A stretch of DNA of 64,000 bases, taken from Solen grandis (taxonomy: Eukaryota; Mollusca; Bivalvia; Adapedonta; Solenidae). The stretch covers positions 40,624,846-40,688,845 of the forward strand of contig CM037792.1 of NCBI GenBank assembly GCA_021229015.1, written 5' to 3'. The translations under genes were made by a program, and so were the position numbers. The notes beneath the pieces are model-generated. The model ran no database searches. It was not told where the DNA came from and saw only the letters and a program-made list of their open reading frames with translations. The stretch's first letter is position 1, and every line of letters starts with the position of its first letter. This document shows, piece after piece, positions 43,127-57,385 of this stretch.

Positions 43127-46100
43127 CCTGTAAAATTATACGTAGCATTCGCATTAGTAACATTGTTTATTTCTTGCAAAAAGGAAGTTCACAAAAAGTG
43201 ATGAGTTTGTATAACGCAATCATCGAAAGAGACCAGCTTTCTTTAAGTTGTATTGTACAAATAAGAAATAGGTAGAGACTTGTAAAACAACATTCTTCCG
43301 ACTTCGACCAAAGTTTTATGGAGAGGACCCGAGCGTATACAGAGACGAAAGTGAATGCATGTAGTATGAAACAGTTTTTAAAATAGATATTGCTGTTTCT
43401 TTTATGACTAATAAGTAGGCATGTCTATTTTGGTTTTATTTTCATTTTCCTATATCAACATGGTTAACTTACCACTGAATGATATCGCATCAACAATAAA
43501 GCAACAGTATTTGAAAATGTACAATGCTACATGTATATATAGTAACATAACAACAAAACAAATCAACAAACTATAACTTCAACAAAGCTTTATGCTAGCA
43601 ACCACAGAATGACGTAAAACATAGCTATCATGTAAATTACCGTATATCAAGATCATATACTTACATGCATCATTTGCACATTTGTATTTTTTTACAGTGG
43701 TGCAAGTTTTCACAAAATACACTGCGAAAATCCTATAGGGATAAACAGTTACAGTGTTACACGAAATACGAAAATGCATTATAGTTGTGACATTGCTGAT
43801 TTGTGTAATGCTAATAGAGTTAATGAGCTAAAGACGAGATAGGAGGAAGCCATAAACAAATGACATGATAATGCATTTCAATTTGATATAATCGTCATTT
43901 TTAAATTCAATTATTGAAATTGTATAGGTAGTTTCGTCGTTTTTTATGCTGAGCTATTTTTATGGCTTCCAGATAAGTAAATAATAGTTTTAAATCCCAA
44001 AGTAGCTTAAATAGATAAAGTGTCAACATGTAAGAAAACACTGATTCTGTTTAAACACAGTGCTCAGTATTATAATCACAAGGCTATGTGATGATAAAAT
44101 CTAGACAAAAATCAGTCCCTTTCATTATACATGAAAATTACATTAATTGAACCTATAATTCATGTGTTATTTATTGTAACACTTTTTTAGAAATTCACAA
44201 GACATGAAAGAAAGCTAAATTGCTGATTAAGCTACAGAATCTATTAAGTAATTACTTAATGAATAAATGTATGGCAATTGAGTTTAAATGTTAGCACAGA
44301 AGGGGTACATCGATACGTGATATTATTTTGGAGCGTTATGTTTAGGAATTGAAAGAGGTTGTTTCCTACAGTAAAAGGGAAAGCGACCGCAGTTTTATCG
44401 ACGTAAAATAATTGGAAAAGTCAGTCATTTGCACGGCGTAGTATTCACCGGTATACACTCAGTTTCAAAAGAATGTGTGCACTTTTTTAAATTTTAATTA
44501 TTTCAATATTTAGCAAACATATCCGTTGCAATTTTCGAAACTATATCTGTATTTGTCATCAATCTAGCCTCAAAATCTACTACATGGCATAGAGAGATTT
44601 TCATATTTTTTCTATTTTGGTACCAAATATAAAGGCTTCAGGAAAATGTTCGATGGAAGATCACAGAAAACAAAGTACACACTATCTGGGGCGTATTCAC
44701 AAAGTATATTAACATAAGTGAAAAATGTGTGATTTTTGTTGAAAGTTTTGTTTTAGCGTTATATCATTCCTTAATTTGACCTAAAAAAATGTATGTAATG
44801 ATATATAGTTTCCCTTCATTTGACAGATAATTGCCTCGTTAAGAACTTTACATCTCAGGTAATACAGGGTCGACATGTTATTCTAACAATAAGAAATATC
44901 ATCAAATGTTTCGTGAATACTGTCTCATGTGTAGTATGGAAAATTAATTTCAGGCTAACATAAAACAACTGCTAATGTTACATATCTATTGTCATATATA
45001 TATACACGTAAACACAGGCCTCTTTACCTACTTGCAAATATCCTGAACACGTACACAAAATTGCAATTGATATCCATTTAACAAAACCTTTTTAACTCTT
45101 AATTTACCATGGTGCATATTAATCAACAATGTTTTCAAGTAACAGGCGAAGCATGCAACATATTGCATCCTAACATCATTATCACACATGTCATGAAAGT
45201 GACGCCACTTACAAAGCGGCTCGTCAAAATTATACGGTTAAGTAAACTTGTATACTTGCTAAGTTTAGCAGTCATAAAACATTTCAGCCAGACTTCGACA
45301 AAGCTCAAATTTCACATTACATATAATTATTTTTTAGCATATGTGCAAATAAAATATAAGCTTCGTTATTTCATGTTAAAAAATAAATACCGGTCATTTA
45401 TGCATCAGTTTACTCTATTTCTTTCAATTCATTGGGTATACCCATGAAAACTAACAACGTCAACAAAAAATAGTAATCATATTTTACAGGTATGGGACAG
45501 TACACGTATTTAGTGTCCCTTTCAATAATGCATCAGTATAATTATTGGTCTATACGGTTACTCTCTTATATCAGTCTCGTACACGTCTGTTGTACGTCAT
45601 CCTATATTTGTGGCCATCAGAGAGTCTGAAAATCTAAGTTTGTTCATAAACATACTTATTAAATCATATACATAGCAAATGTATAATATGACAATGTATA
45701 ATTTTGGGATGAGGTTGAAAGCCGAGGCTTATTTAAACCTTCTCCCAATAAAACACCTTTCTATTATCTATTTTACCATGTATAAAATAGATCGATCTAT
45801 TTGTCAAAATCAAGTGATTGCCACAAATATATGGTGACTTATATGTGTTGGATTATCCCTTTTCTACAGACAATAAAACCTGTACTCACTTCGGCCATAT
45901 ATTGTTTGAAGAAAAGTCTTAATAGACTCATCCTAAACGTAGAAAACGGTATAGATGGTATACTGTGAAATCATTAATTTTCGTGAGACACTAATTTTCG
46001 TCGATATCGTGGAGTTATATCCACGAATATTAATCCCCACGAAAGCTTTTCTCATAAATAGACCTCATGTTTTCTAGAACATAGATCCACGAATAAATGC

Positions 46101-49100
46101 ACCCACGAAATTCCCATATGTATATAATCAATGAAATTTAATGTCCACGAAAATTAATGATTTAGAGTTATTAGTTTTGGACTGATTAATCAGTTTTTCG
46201 ACGAATCGTTGATGAAGACCGCGATTTTCAATCGTCGATGAAGATTTCTTTTTCGTCAAAGAATCTGCATTTTATGATTTTAGACAGAATAGCGGTTTTG
46301 GGTTGGTAACAACGTCAGCTTATTATTAATTGCATAGTTCGATGCCGTCTGTCACTGTGATAACTTGGTCTACATTGATACAGTACTATTTTGACTTGAA
46401 AACTGTGAAAATGATCATTTAGTACAAATAATAATTCACATTTCATTGTTATGTTTCGATATTGCCATATGTTACACAAGTTTTGAATTCTTAGTACAAA
46501 TGTAAAATAAGACTTAAGTATTAGAACTAAAATCTCTGATTAATCAATAATCAGTCAGAAAGACAGACTGATTTATCGACCAATTTCCTCAGACTGATTC
46601 CCAATACTACATATAATGTAGACTTTGATTGCCGTTTTTCCCTACTCTTTGTGATTGAAAAATAAAATTGGAGTCGAGTTTCATTCTCACTTAGAATGTA
46701 ATTTACACTTGGATGATAGAAAACTTTTCTTAAGAAATTTGGTTTCAAAATATCCCAATATACACCAGCTTCTTTTCAAACAAGTTATAAATTATCAAGT
46801 TAAGATTTGTAACTTCTTTGTAGCATATATCAGTAAATTTAGTACATTATTGATTCATTATCAGACTCGTTCTAAACCTGAACTTGAGTCATTTTTGTAC
46901 TCTGTGATTTTTTCATTTGCGACATGATATTTGTAAGTAAACTTAATTGATTGCTTGGTTGTTGATTTTCTTCTCCTTACAGCTATCATTATTAATCACT
47001 TATAATCATGTCGTTACTGAATGTCACCTAATGGCTGTGTTTGTGATAATAATGAGGTACTTTGATTTATTTTATATCCATTTTCTTCTTTTTTTATCAA
47101 TTATTCTTGTACTTTAATTATAAATATCTATTTGTCGTTATTCACGATCATAAATCATTTAAACGAAATTTGGAGATTCCCCTCCCCCAAAATGATTGCG
47201 TTTTCTATTCTGAATTTAAAATGAAAGCGTACCTGTGTGCATTCGTGTGTGAGAGAGTGTTTGTGTCAATATAAAAGGCTAGGAACAAACACCACTGTAT
47301 TGCAATAAGCCTAGTATATTTCGATTTCATTATCCACTTTAATTCATTTCAATTGAATCGACTGCAACATAAAACAGCAACTACTTTGATTGTTGATTAT
47401 ACTTTCGTTATCTACCCGTTAATGTAATTCAGCTAATTCGTTGTAATTTAGAAATGGCTTTAAAGTATCAGCATTTTTATTATAATTGAATATGGGGAAA
47501 AAACGTTTTATCAATTTAAATACCGGTGTGCAGAAAAGCTGGCATCTTTTGTAATTACAACTGCCTTAAAAACTTAACTAAATTGGAGTTGAATACAGCT
47601 TGTGATAATGTTTTAACAAAAAATGCACGTTTACATCAATTTTCTTTACCTCGCAGGATTACAAGTTAATTTAATCTGACTAACGAAAAAGGAAAATAAA
47701 GAAAGAAAAATGTGCTTGTCATGATGATAGTTTGAAAGTTGAATTTGATAGGAACATTTTAGCTCCGTTTTTGAAAGTGCCAGACAATCCCGGCTTTATT
47801 CTATATATTCAGATATTTAAAATACCTATAACGTCATCTCGATCAGCTACCGAGTTAAGCTAGGGAAGTTTTAAAGTAACTAATTCAGTTACATTAGGAG
47901 ACACGTGAACAGTCAAATATCACGATGTCTATACAACTTGAAGTGTATGAATTACATGTACGGTCTAGTTTTAATATCATTTTTTATGTTCAAATATCCC
48001 AACAATAAATGTTTCTATTTGCAGAAAATATTATTAGCGGGTTAAAGTTATATTAAGTAAATTGACTCATTTTAAAAAGTAAAGACAGTTATATCATTAG
48101 ATAGAAAAAGAAACGCAATTATTGTTTCTGGCAAAAAAATTCCCACGAATAACAACTCTCCTAGGAGAATCGCTAGTTGTTTCTGGTGAAATAGGTTATC
48201 TCCCTTAAACTGGGGTTTTTTGTTATATATTATATGTATATAATACGTATGTATGTTTTTGTTTTAAGCAAAGACTCATAAAAGTGACCGGAAATTGATT
48301 TGATACGCAAAAATGTAATCAGCTGTGCTCCGAAAAGAAACAACGAAAAAATAAAAATCAGGATACAAATGATGCCTTTTCATGAAATAATTCAACGTTA
48401 TGTAGAATTTGTTCACTGCAACACGCCAATTTTTCTCTGTGCGTGGGTGTTAAAGAGGAAGAAACGGCATGGACTTGCATGTGAAATTACAGTCATCTTC
48501 GTAGAAATTCGTATGTAATTGACAATCAACGCCACACTCTTGTAGATAGACGAGATGTTTAAAAACAAAATATTTGTATACAAAATTCATCCTATGTCCA
48601 CATTTCCGACCATATATGTAATTATATAACATTATGCGAGATCACGAATAAAAAAAGAAGAACTTGTATGTTTGTAAGTAAAGAATCATGCTGTATGTGG
48701 GAACGACATTAACGCGGTTACAATGGCGCTGTGAGGTCATGGCATGTGTTGTCATGAACCACTTTGATGTTACGTAAATCACGGAGGATTCCGGAGATAG
48801 GCGATGTAACACGATTGGTTACGAATGTGTGTCCACTTGAAACAATATCAGGAAATAATTACATGTTCTCGTACACGTTACAAATTTGCAATACAATTTT
48901 TCATACATATCCTGACTTACTGTATTAGACTTAAACCACCTTACTAAAATTATACATCCACATTTCAAAATAAAAATGAAATAGGACTCTACGATAGGCT
49001 TTTGTATTAAGTTATAGCTTTATTGAAGACTGAATGGAATTACAACACTCAACTGTTCACGGAAAATATAATGCATTAAATCCATTTTATTGGCAATTCT

Positions 49101-50347
49101 TAAAAGAGCTAGCAGGTTTTTCATTGTGCATTTTATTTCGAAATATTGTCAGTGTGATGAAATTGATACGTTTATGATTGTAAATCTTGTCGTACGCAAT
49201 ATCAGAGTTCATATTTAATATCCTATTAAGTTACTGCCCTGTAATTTTAAGGATATTAATGATCTAAAATGCAGGTTAAATGTGCAATCATGTTAACGAT
49301 AATTTACCAGGTGAAGCAATGATATTTTTTTCTATATTCTTTGCTTACATAATGAGAAGCAAAAAAGGAAGGTATGCAGTTTCTGAATGTCTTTATCTTT
49401 GTTACTTTTCATCACTTAGGCTAAAATATGCTTGATTTTAATACAGTTTTGTAAAATTACTGAATGAAATATTTGACTAGCGACACTATATCCTACATGT
49501 TTTGCACGTGCATCATATGCGACATTACTTTGCTATGAATTAGTACCGAACCACAACATGAAAATGGTAAGGCCATCAAACAGAAAAAATCTTTCTCCAT
49601 TTCGCTTTTAGTAATGTATTATTTAGATTTTCAAATTGCCTAATGTCAAAATAAATGTACTGTCAACAGTCAATCCATAAACTTTTCATAAATCTAATTT
49701 CAGTAAGTGCTACATATTAAAAAATAACAAAGAGAAATAGGATGTAAACTTTCTTTTGTTTCTCAGTATATTTCTTACATGGTTTCAGGGCAATGCGTCC
49801 TTTTTTTCATTAAGTGTATTATTGTCGCGTGTATTACGGTGGCGCCGTTCTTAGTAAGCGGAAGGCACATACCTCGTTCTTCCGAATGTCTTTCTAGTCT
49901 TAATTTATTTGATTTATGATTATTTCAAGCTAGTGCCATTTGTCACAGAAATAACAATGAAACGATGCATCTGCGGTTTGTAAAGGACTAAATATGTTAC
50001 TCTAAGCTTACTGCTAATATCTAATATGTGTTGAAAATTGTGTATTTCAATATATCCATATCACAACGCATGCACTGTTTTTGCAGTATAAGTGCACGTG
50101 TACAGTACAGGCCATTATTCAAATGAATAAATACCGCTTCCCCATTATGTATTATAACTGTGAACCCAGATCACGTGATCTAGTTCTATGTACACTTTTA
50201 TCCAGTTCCTGTCGTGCGAAGTAACATTGCAAACTATACGAATTATCTGTCACACCCTCTTCGCAATGATTTCGAAGTATGTCCGTACATAGAAGGATTC
50301 GTGTTATATTTTGTGATCGAATCCATATCTTCAATTCACCCCCATGT
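43127..50347. other. AT-rich gene-free stretch 3' of the Wnt exon
   Basis: About 7 kb with no supported exon; the open frames are short and uncoding in composition. It contains one MITE (45961-46166), scattered A/T runs, and presumably the Wnt 3' UTR in its right-hand part, since the Wnt stop codon is at 50348. No clear polyadenylation site was assigned. Confidence 0.6.
45961..46166 (+). mobile_element. Palindromic MITE, TACTGTGAAATCATTAATTT family
   Basis: It begins 'tactgtgaaatcattaattt' and ends with the complementary 'aaaattaatgattt'. The interior has several 'ccacgaa'/'ttcgtgg' pairs and a 'ctagaacatagatccacga' centre. A second copy lies inverted at 52819-53028, on the other side of the Wnt exon. 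Confidence 0.75.
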
Positions 50348-50812
50348 TCATTTGCACGTGTGTTTTTCAATAATTGTTTCACAAGTTTTGCACTGCACGT
50401 GACAACACCAGACGAACCTACAGTGACACCTGGACACATACGTCACTATCTGGGTATTGTAGCCCCTCCCACAACACAGCAGGTCACAACTGTCTCCCCC
50501 TTCTGAAGTCTTATTACATAATCGACCTGAAGTCCCTAAAATGCCTCGTTTTATGTTTGGGCGACAATAATTGGGCGATTTATGCACATACACTAAATCG
50601 TCATTTTCGATTGGTTGTCGCCTCTTCATTTTCTCTCTTCGACGAGGCCTCCGTTTGGACCGTCGTGCAATTGGAACTGACATTTCGTATTTTTTCTTTA
50701 GAGACTCTCCAATCTGCCGGAAGTTGGGCAAACTTCTCCAGCATGTCTTCACTGCGCATGAACCGGAAACCCCGTGACAGCGGCACTTGACTCTCATTAG
50801 ATTTTCTGTCAC
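50348..50812 (-). CDS. WNT16: Wnt16, terminal coding exon
   Basis: An acceptor ATCTTTGCAG precedes 50812; 154 codons then TGA (complement of 50348-50350). The exon begins [20 protein letters not shown]. The CHGVSGSC motif holds the serine that Porcupine acylates (exon residue 16), and the C-terminal cysteine-rich domain ends [13 protein letters not shown]. The [16 protein letters not shown] insert before [12 protein letters not shown], and [20 protein letters not shown], fit Wnt16 better than Wnt4 or Wnt11. The product is a secreted lipid-modified Frizzled ligand. All cysteines expected in this segment appear present. Upstream exons are not in the window, so intron length before this exon exceeds 13 kb or the scaffold is broken. 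Confidence 0.88.
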   Translation of the reverse strand: MTENLMRVKCRCHGVSGSCAVKTCWRSLPNFRQIGESLKKKYEMSVPIARRSKRRPRRREKMKRRQPIENDDLVYVHKSPNYCRPNIKRGILGTSGRLCNKTSEGGDSCDLLCCGRGYNTQIVTYVSRCHCRFVWCCHVQCKTCETIIEKHTCK

Positions 50813-52818
50813 CTGCAAAGATATAGGTTTTGTATCACTCTTGAAAAACTATGAAAATAAATACCGATCATGTTTTTGCAGCATAGAGTTGAAGATACGT
50901 GCAGAGGGGACCTGCTAAATAGGCGGTGGTGCTGGTACCCGAGAAACATGTTGTATCCATATTGCAAACACGTGGTTGATATCATAATTTTTTCAAAATG
51001 AGTCATAAGCATTTTTTCGATTTATACGGGATTCAACTTGTGAAAATCAATGGGCAGGAATAATCCTTTTTAAAAAAACTTTTCATTTGGCCAAAATAAA
51101 TACGAATTTGTCCACGTTCGTTAAGAAAAGTCTTACGTATGACTAGCTTACATTTTTACAGGTGATTTCATTCATTAAGCAGATATTAATAAGATTTTCA
51201 AACAAATATTGTGGAAATTCTTCAAACTTTGGTCCTTAAAGATTCCTTGTTTGGGATTATTTCTTTATAATTATGTAGGAACTAACCGTTAGTCCTTGAA
51301 TTTGATTTAAAAAAAAGGATATGTAAAATAATACGTTAGCGATGCAAAAGCTACTAGACATGTTTATCAAGCACTAGACAATTCCAGTTACCAGCGCTTA
51401 TTTAAATCTGAATTAGACATTCATGTACATGAAGACAGTACTATATCAAGAAACTGTGGGGCTAGGTGAAGTAGTTACTGATCTGTCAATATAAAGAATT
51501 TTACACGATATGAAAGCTTGAAAACACAATAAACAACAGTTAGTTGACTCATTACATATTCGTTAAAGCTGGTGAAACTAACAAGAAACATTGCTGTCTG
51601 GTTCTGTATCAATGAAAAGGGGAAGAGATATAAATTTACGACCATATGTCAATAACAACGAAATTCTAAACTTATTCACTGATCCATGGAAAAATCACCA
51701 CAAATATGTCCAGTGATTTTCATCAACCCCACTCTATTTTATGTTCATATTTCATGCGCACCATCATATTTTCAATCAAGTTTCTGGTCGTTATTCGCCG
51801 GCCTTTACTTTCCCTATATCCATGTTTATGATAGGGAGAAAGTTAATACTGTCATATTTTGGCGGCTAAACGAGGGCCATAAGTCATGGGCCATTATTCC
51901 CAAAGAAATTATGGCAAGCTTTATTTCGCCATGTCTTGTTTAATATGGAAATCACATTTTGTCTGTCCATAAACTATATTTCTTATTGATTTCGTTTTTA
52001 TTAAATTGGAAAATACGTTCTTTCAGGCGACACTACAGCGGTATTCCCGTCTCAGGTCATTTCTATGGGGTGAGGCGATAACCGCATTACGTGTACATTT
52101 CATCTGCAGTACCCCGTAAAACGTGCTCGTTTCAACCGTTAAATGTAATACATCGAGATGTTTATGATACATTTACTAAATGAGTTCAAAAGGCTTCCAT
52201 GATTCAAAATTTCAATGCGGTTTCGTGATCTAGCATGACTAAAGTATGTTAATTCCCTGAAAATATGTATCCAAACTATCTGCATCAAATATAGGATGAT
52301 AACTGATTTGTTTTGATTATGTTTGATCTTACTAATGCATGCGTCTCAATACATTGCATAAATATAGGTCTTATATCAGATGGAGATTAAAAAGTTACCT
52401 AAATATGTTGACATACAAAAGGGAAGCCGATAAAATTTGGAATCCCCGACCAAGGGTATTGATGTTACACGTGCCCAGAAACGATGTTCATCCTCATAGA
52501 GACTGGATGCATCAACAACAGTAGATAGTAGATGAATGAGATATAGAGAATATATGTTCGTTTTTTGTTGAAGGTGAAATAATATGTAATCATGTGAAAA
52601 TCGAAAATTGTATTCTTACGTGTGACGTAGCCACGTGAGAAAATACAATGGTTCAAGTTCACGAGATGATATATATTGCATCTTCCACAAAAAAATGAAT
52701 TTTGATGCAAAGTGTGAAATTATGATTTTATAATTTACGCTGAGAAATAATCAAATTTCCGGTATATAGATTTTATTTATATCGCAGTAATCCACTCGAA
52801 AGCATAAAATAAAATAAC

Positions 52819-53028
52819 TACTGTAATATCATTAATTTTCGTTGATATTAGATTTAATTGATTATGTACCTAATGGAATTCGTGGGTACATTTATTCGTG
52901 GGTCTATGTTCTAGAACGTGAGGTCTATATATCAGACAAGTATTCGTGGGGATTATTATTCCTGGATTAATCCCACCACGAAATCGACGAAAATTTATGT
53001 CCCACGAAAATTAATGATTTCACTGTAA
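52819..53028 (-). mobile_element. Palindromic MITE, inverted copy
   Basis: The ends 'tactgtaatatcattaattt' and 'aaattaatgatttcactgta' are complementary and match the 45961-46166 element in reverse order ('ctatgttctagaacgtgagg' is the complement of its centre). TA is present at both outer ends. Confidence 0.75.
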
Positions 53029-54190
53029 TACATTTTGAAATATTGATGAACATTTATACATATTGATATTTTAGTGTTTAGGTCCGAGACGCTTCAATAT
53101 CTTAAACAGAGTTTTAGAAAGAAAATGTAAACATACAGTGATACTGTTTTTTATCTTTTATATTGAATATCGACCTAGGTTTCAAAAGAAAATATATATT
53201 TCTTTTCTTGCTTCCTTATTAGAGGATTCTGAGATGTCAAATGTTTGAAGATATAAATGAAATGCTTGAATCATGAATCTGTAAAATTTCGATGCAACGT
53301 AATGGAGTTTCTATGATTTCACAGTCACATGATTTACGTGTTGTTAAAGTCATATATTTTTAGCGACAGTATTGCGATAAATCATCAGAAATGTCATCTG
53401 AAAAACAAATTTGACTTGCCACATCAGGTGATGTTAATTTTATTTACATTATAGACGGTGACATTAGTTATAATATGAAATAAATTATATGATCTGAAAC
53501 ATATCGTCGCCAGAAAAATATGTTTGATTATATATCAATATATAAAGGCGATATTGGTTGTCAGCACCACGGACAAGGGGGCGATTGTCAATAATGACAG
53601 GGAGAAGATTGAAAGTGTTACTAACACTGTTGACAGAAATGAGGAGGTTCTTTTTGATCAAGATTGATACAAAGATGTCAGTGTTGTAGATTAGCCTCAG
53701 AATAGTTATTTAATGGGTTGGTGTTGAGTAGATACAGTATCTGAGCAGTTTGGATCAAAGTGCATCTCATAGCGACGTCAATGGTGCGGAACACGATGAG
53801 TTAGACATTGTTGAGGTATTGACAGCTGATGTTTTAGCGAATGGGCAGGTAACTGATACTGCTGAGTAGCAAAGAACCAATAATGTCCAGGTAAGTTAAT
53901 AGAAACCTATCAGCAATGCAAAGACAAACTTCGGTGATGAAACTATTTTAAGTTGCAAAAAGGGGTGAGCAGAAAGGATTTTGTAAAATTTATATGTATT
54001 ATTTCTATAAAAGATATGTTTCTAACAGAAATATTGTGCAACAAACAACTGCATATCATATTTGTCAAACGATATCAATAGACATTATTATTATTATATC
54101 AAAATTTATATGTGTATTTAGGAAAGAAATAACACATTTGCATTAATGTACACTTCCTTTGGAACTGTAAATATGGATCATTTTTGAAAT

Positions 54191-54549
54191 ATAGGTAATA
54201 CAGGGCAAGAATAAGGTTAGTATTATGAAAACATTCACTTTTATATAGGTAATACAGGGTAAGAATAAGGTTAGTATTATGAAAACATTCACTTTTATAT
54301 AGGTAATACAGGGTAAGAATAAGGTTAGTATTATGAAAACATTCACGTTTATATAGGTAATACAGGGTAAGAATAAACATTCACTTTTATATAGGTAATA
54401 CAGGTAAGGATAAGGTTAGTATTATGAAAACATTCACTTTTATATAGGTAATACAGGGTAAGGATAAGGTTAGTATTATGAAAACATTCACTTTTATATA
54501 GGTAATACAGGGTAAGAATAAGGTTAGTATTATGAAAACATTCACTTTT
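54191..54549. repeat. 54-bp minisatellite, seven units
   Basis: Units start with 'ataggtaatacagggtaaga' at 54191, 54245, 54299, 54353, 54391, 54444 and 54498. The fourth unit is shortened to 38 bp by an internal deletion. Copies are nearly identical. Because 54 is a multiple of three, the complement stays open and reads as a repeated 18-residue peptide, which I regard as accidental. Confidence 0.9.
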
Positions 54550-56460
54550 TACAAAATACTATAATTGTACATTTACATTTAAATAAGATAATATCGTGTT
54601 TTTTTTGGTGTTTTTTTTGTTGTTTTTTTGTTTTTTTACGAAATATTATAAATGTGTTGCACAAAAGATAATAGCTTGTTATATCACTTGAGATGGTTTC
54701 CGAGTGTACTTGTTAAGTCAAGTGCCAAATGGTTAAAAGAAAATGGAACAGGTAATGATAATTAAAACATGATTGTAAATGACTTGAAAAATGCATCGCG
54801 TGCGGTTGATTTATAAACAATTACTTCAAACCACGTGAAGATGCTCATATATTAAAATATATCATAATAAAGTATTATACAGAACTGTTGTTGTATTCTG
54901 ATTAAGTACGACAACATTGAACAAGCTATACCTAGTCGAACTGCCAATTAGTTGTTTCCTTCGAGTTTTACATTCGGAAGCTCTTAATAGAACAAAATTA
55001 ATAAAGAAATCGTTTTAAGGCGGGGAGTATTAAATCATAACATTATAAAGATAAGACTCATTGATATATTGCTGAGGTCAATACATTGCCCCCCAGATGT
55101 AAAAATATTAAAGGCATTTTGGTAATTATTTTGAAAGTTGAGACTTATAGATTTTGCTTTAAGAATTCTATGTGGTCTAAATAGAAAATTATTCAATTGC
55201 AGAAGGCAGACGAGAATTAACATGTGGTTCCCTGCATTACTTCTGCTGTGCCTGGACCTGGAAGACCATTCTTGTCTGTCATCACGGTGATTTTTTTTTA
55301 TCAAAATATTGCATTATTAATTCAAATATAAAACCGCATAGTAAGAGAAAAAAGCAACACAAAAAAATGATTTATCCAATTTCTCCGATCGTGAACAATG
55401 ATATATAAGCGTTTGCTTGTATCTATCATTGATGAAAACAATATCAATGAAAATGTGTTATAATTAATTATTTTTCCGAACATATACGGATGTATACACA
55501 CGATGTTGCACGATTGTTTCTCGGCTGTATCAATGAATCTGGGTGGTTGGGAATGGGCGATTTATAACGTATAATTTACCCAGGTAAACACCCCCATGTA
55601 GCTGACTCAAGCTGTCATCCGTAGCCTTCCCAGCCATAAATAACAATTTTCACTGTCGATGTGTTAACCTCCCCTTAACTAATGACTGTAATTGAAACGA
55701 AAACTGATCCAACTTTCAAAGCAATCAAATTCAATAAAGACGCACACTGCGTTCTCCAGCCTGTTTTGACAAGCACCGTTTCGAACATCTTATCAATTCC
55801 GCCTCAATGAGTTCCTTACACCAGCCCCACGGCCGTTTTGACATACGGGTAACTGGACAAACCCCATCTCAGCCCCCTTTCACAGGATCGTTGCTAAATA
55901 CCCCTTAATTAAGATATAAACTTTCGTGTTATCGCTAACGTGTTGACGAATGAGAGGCCAAATTTTGAATGTGTTTTTTGTAGAGGTGTTCGATAGATAA
56001 ACGACGGCTCCCTACTGCAAACAAATTAGTAACATCTCAATGATCTGTTGTTAGTTCAAACGATACCAACAGGTTAGTCAGTGTAAACTTCAACAATCGT
56101 AAATCATAGAAACAAAGCACCTGATATAATCGAATCCTCCATGTCGTTCATTTCCTGCACTTTAGAAATAAAAACCGAATACTGCTGTAGCATAGTTTAG
56201 TTGCCATTGCAGTTGATTATTTCAAAATCTATATTTATCAATATTCGTTTTGGCTTCTTTTTTCTGTCTCTTGCCTTTAATTATTTACCTTTTACAGATG
56301 CAATTAGAAAAGTGCAACTTTCTTTAATTTTACGTTCCGTGTAAGGGTACAATGAAGGGCAAGATAATAACATAATAGCAGTAACCGCATGCGCAATAAA
56401 AACACAGATTTTTTGCATTTTTTTCCTAGCTGTATCAAAGTTAAATATAATTCGGAACAC

Positions 56461-56840
56461 TGTAACGCCGTTATACGTCGCAACGCCGTTAAACGTCGCA
56501 ATTGCCGCTAAACGTCGCAGCACTAACGCTAAACGTCGCAACCACCGCTAAACGTCGCAACTGCCCTGCCGCCAAACGTCGCAACGTTAACGCTAAACGT
56601 CGCAAAAAAATCGACTGCCCCTAAACGTCGCACAACTTTAACGCTAAACGTCGCACTTAGTAGGGAGGTTCAGTATCGAACCTAAACATCACACATAAGT
56701 TCAGAGTAACTACTCATGGTTCTATAGCAACCACCAACATGTCCCTAGCAACCATCATTAAGCCTTAGCAATCAATCTCGTGCCCTTGCATAAAAGTCCG
56801 AAAACCCCTGTGTCAGCCCACCATCTCCTCCAACCGCCTA
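56461..56840 (+). repeat. Left TIR of the large element
   Basis: The outer half is an array of 'taaacgtcgca' units separated by short spacers (about ten to 56660). The inner half is 'tagcaacca' units (56725-56790). It aligns with the reverse complement of 61648-62028 through 'caatcaatctcgtgccctt' (about 56768-56788), after which the left copy has lost a 7-bp block and then diverges. Confidence 0.85.
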
Positions 56841-57089
56841 AGTGTCCATGGCCACCATTCACACGAATCCCTTGCAACATACTAACGCACTGAGTATAGG
56901 ATATAGTCTAGATACCCAGGGTATTATCTAGGATTTTTCCCTTGGGGTGGGGGTATCCAAGATCAGCTCGAAATTCCAATACTGGGGGTCCAATTCTTTA
57001 GTGCGGAGGGGGTGATCGAAATAAAAATAATTCTCTATGAAAATTCTAGGTGTGGGGTCCGGACCCTCCTGAATCCTCTTCTTAGAGAC

Positions 57090-57273
57090 AGGAGGCATCC
57101 GGGTAGAACCATCGACCTACCGCAAGCCAGCTGGAAGGCTTCCTCACTTGAAAAACGGACTTACCGGGTTTCGATCCCACAGCGGTGAAGGTCTACGTAT
57201 ATGTTATTATAATTTATTATAATATATATATGGGGCCTCCGTGGCCGAGAGGGTGAAGTCGCTAAATTACAAT

Positions 57274-57317
<44 letters not shown>

Positions 57318-57385
57318 GACCTTCACCGCTGTGGGATCGAATCCCGGTATGGTCGTTCGGATTTTTCAAGTGAGGAATATATATA
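57090..57385. repeat. Inverted pair of SINE family 2 with TA microsatellite
   Basis: A reverse copy (57090-57205, 'ggaggcatccgggtagaacc' to 'agcggtgaaggtctac') and a forward copy (57233-57380, 'gcctccgtggccgagagggt' to 'tcggatttttcaagtgagga') face each other head to head. Both have the tRNA-like head interrupted by an AT microsatellite, long in the forward copy (57268-57314). Confidence 0.75.

Larger units (their letters stand above)
50813..56460. other. Wnt upstream intron, mostly unannotated
   Basis: No further Wnt exon is seen. It contains a MITE (52819-53028), a 54-bp minisatellite (54191-54549) and T-rich runs (54597-54640). A block at about 55550-55930 is less AT-rich than its surroundings and free of recognisable repeats, so it is a possible noncoding regulatory element. 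Confidence 0.5.

Noticed and set aside
54099..54380. Open frame encoding a repeated 18-residue peptide (LTLYYLYKSECFHNTN type)
   Set aside because: It is the translation of a 54-bp minisatellite whose unit is a multiple of three; no start context, no neighbours, composition AT-driven.
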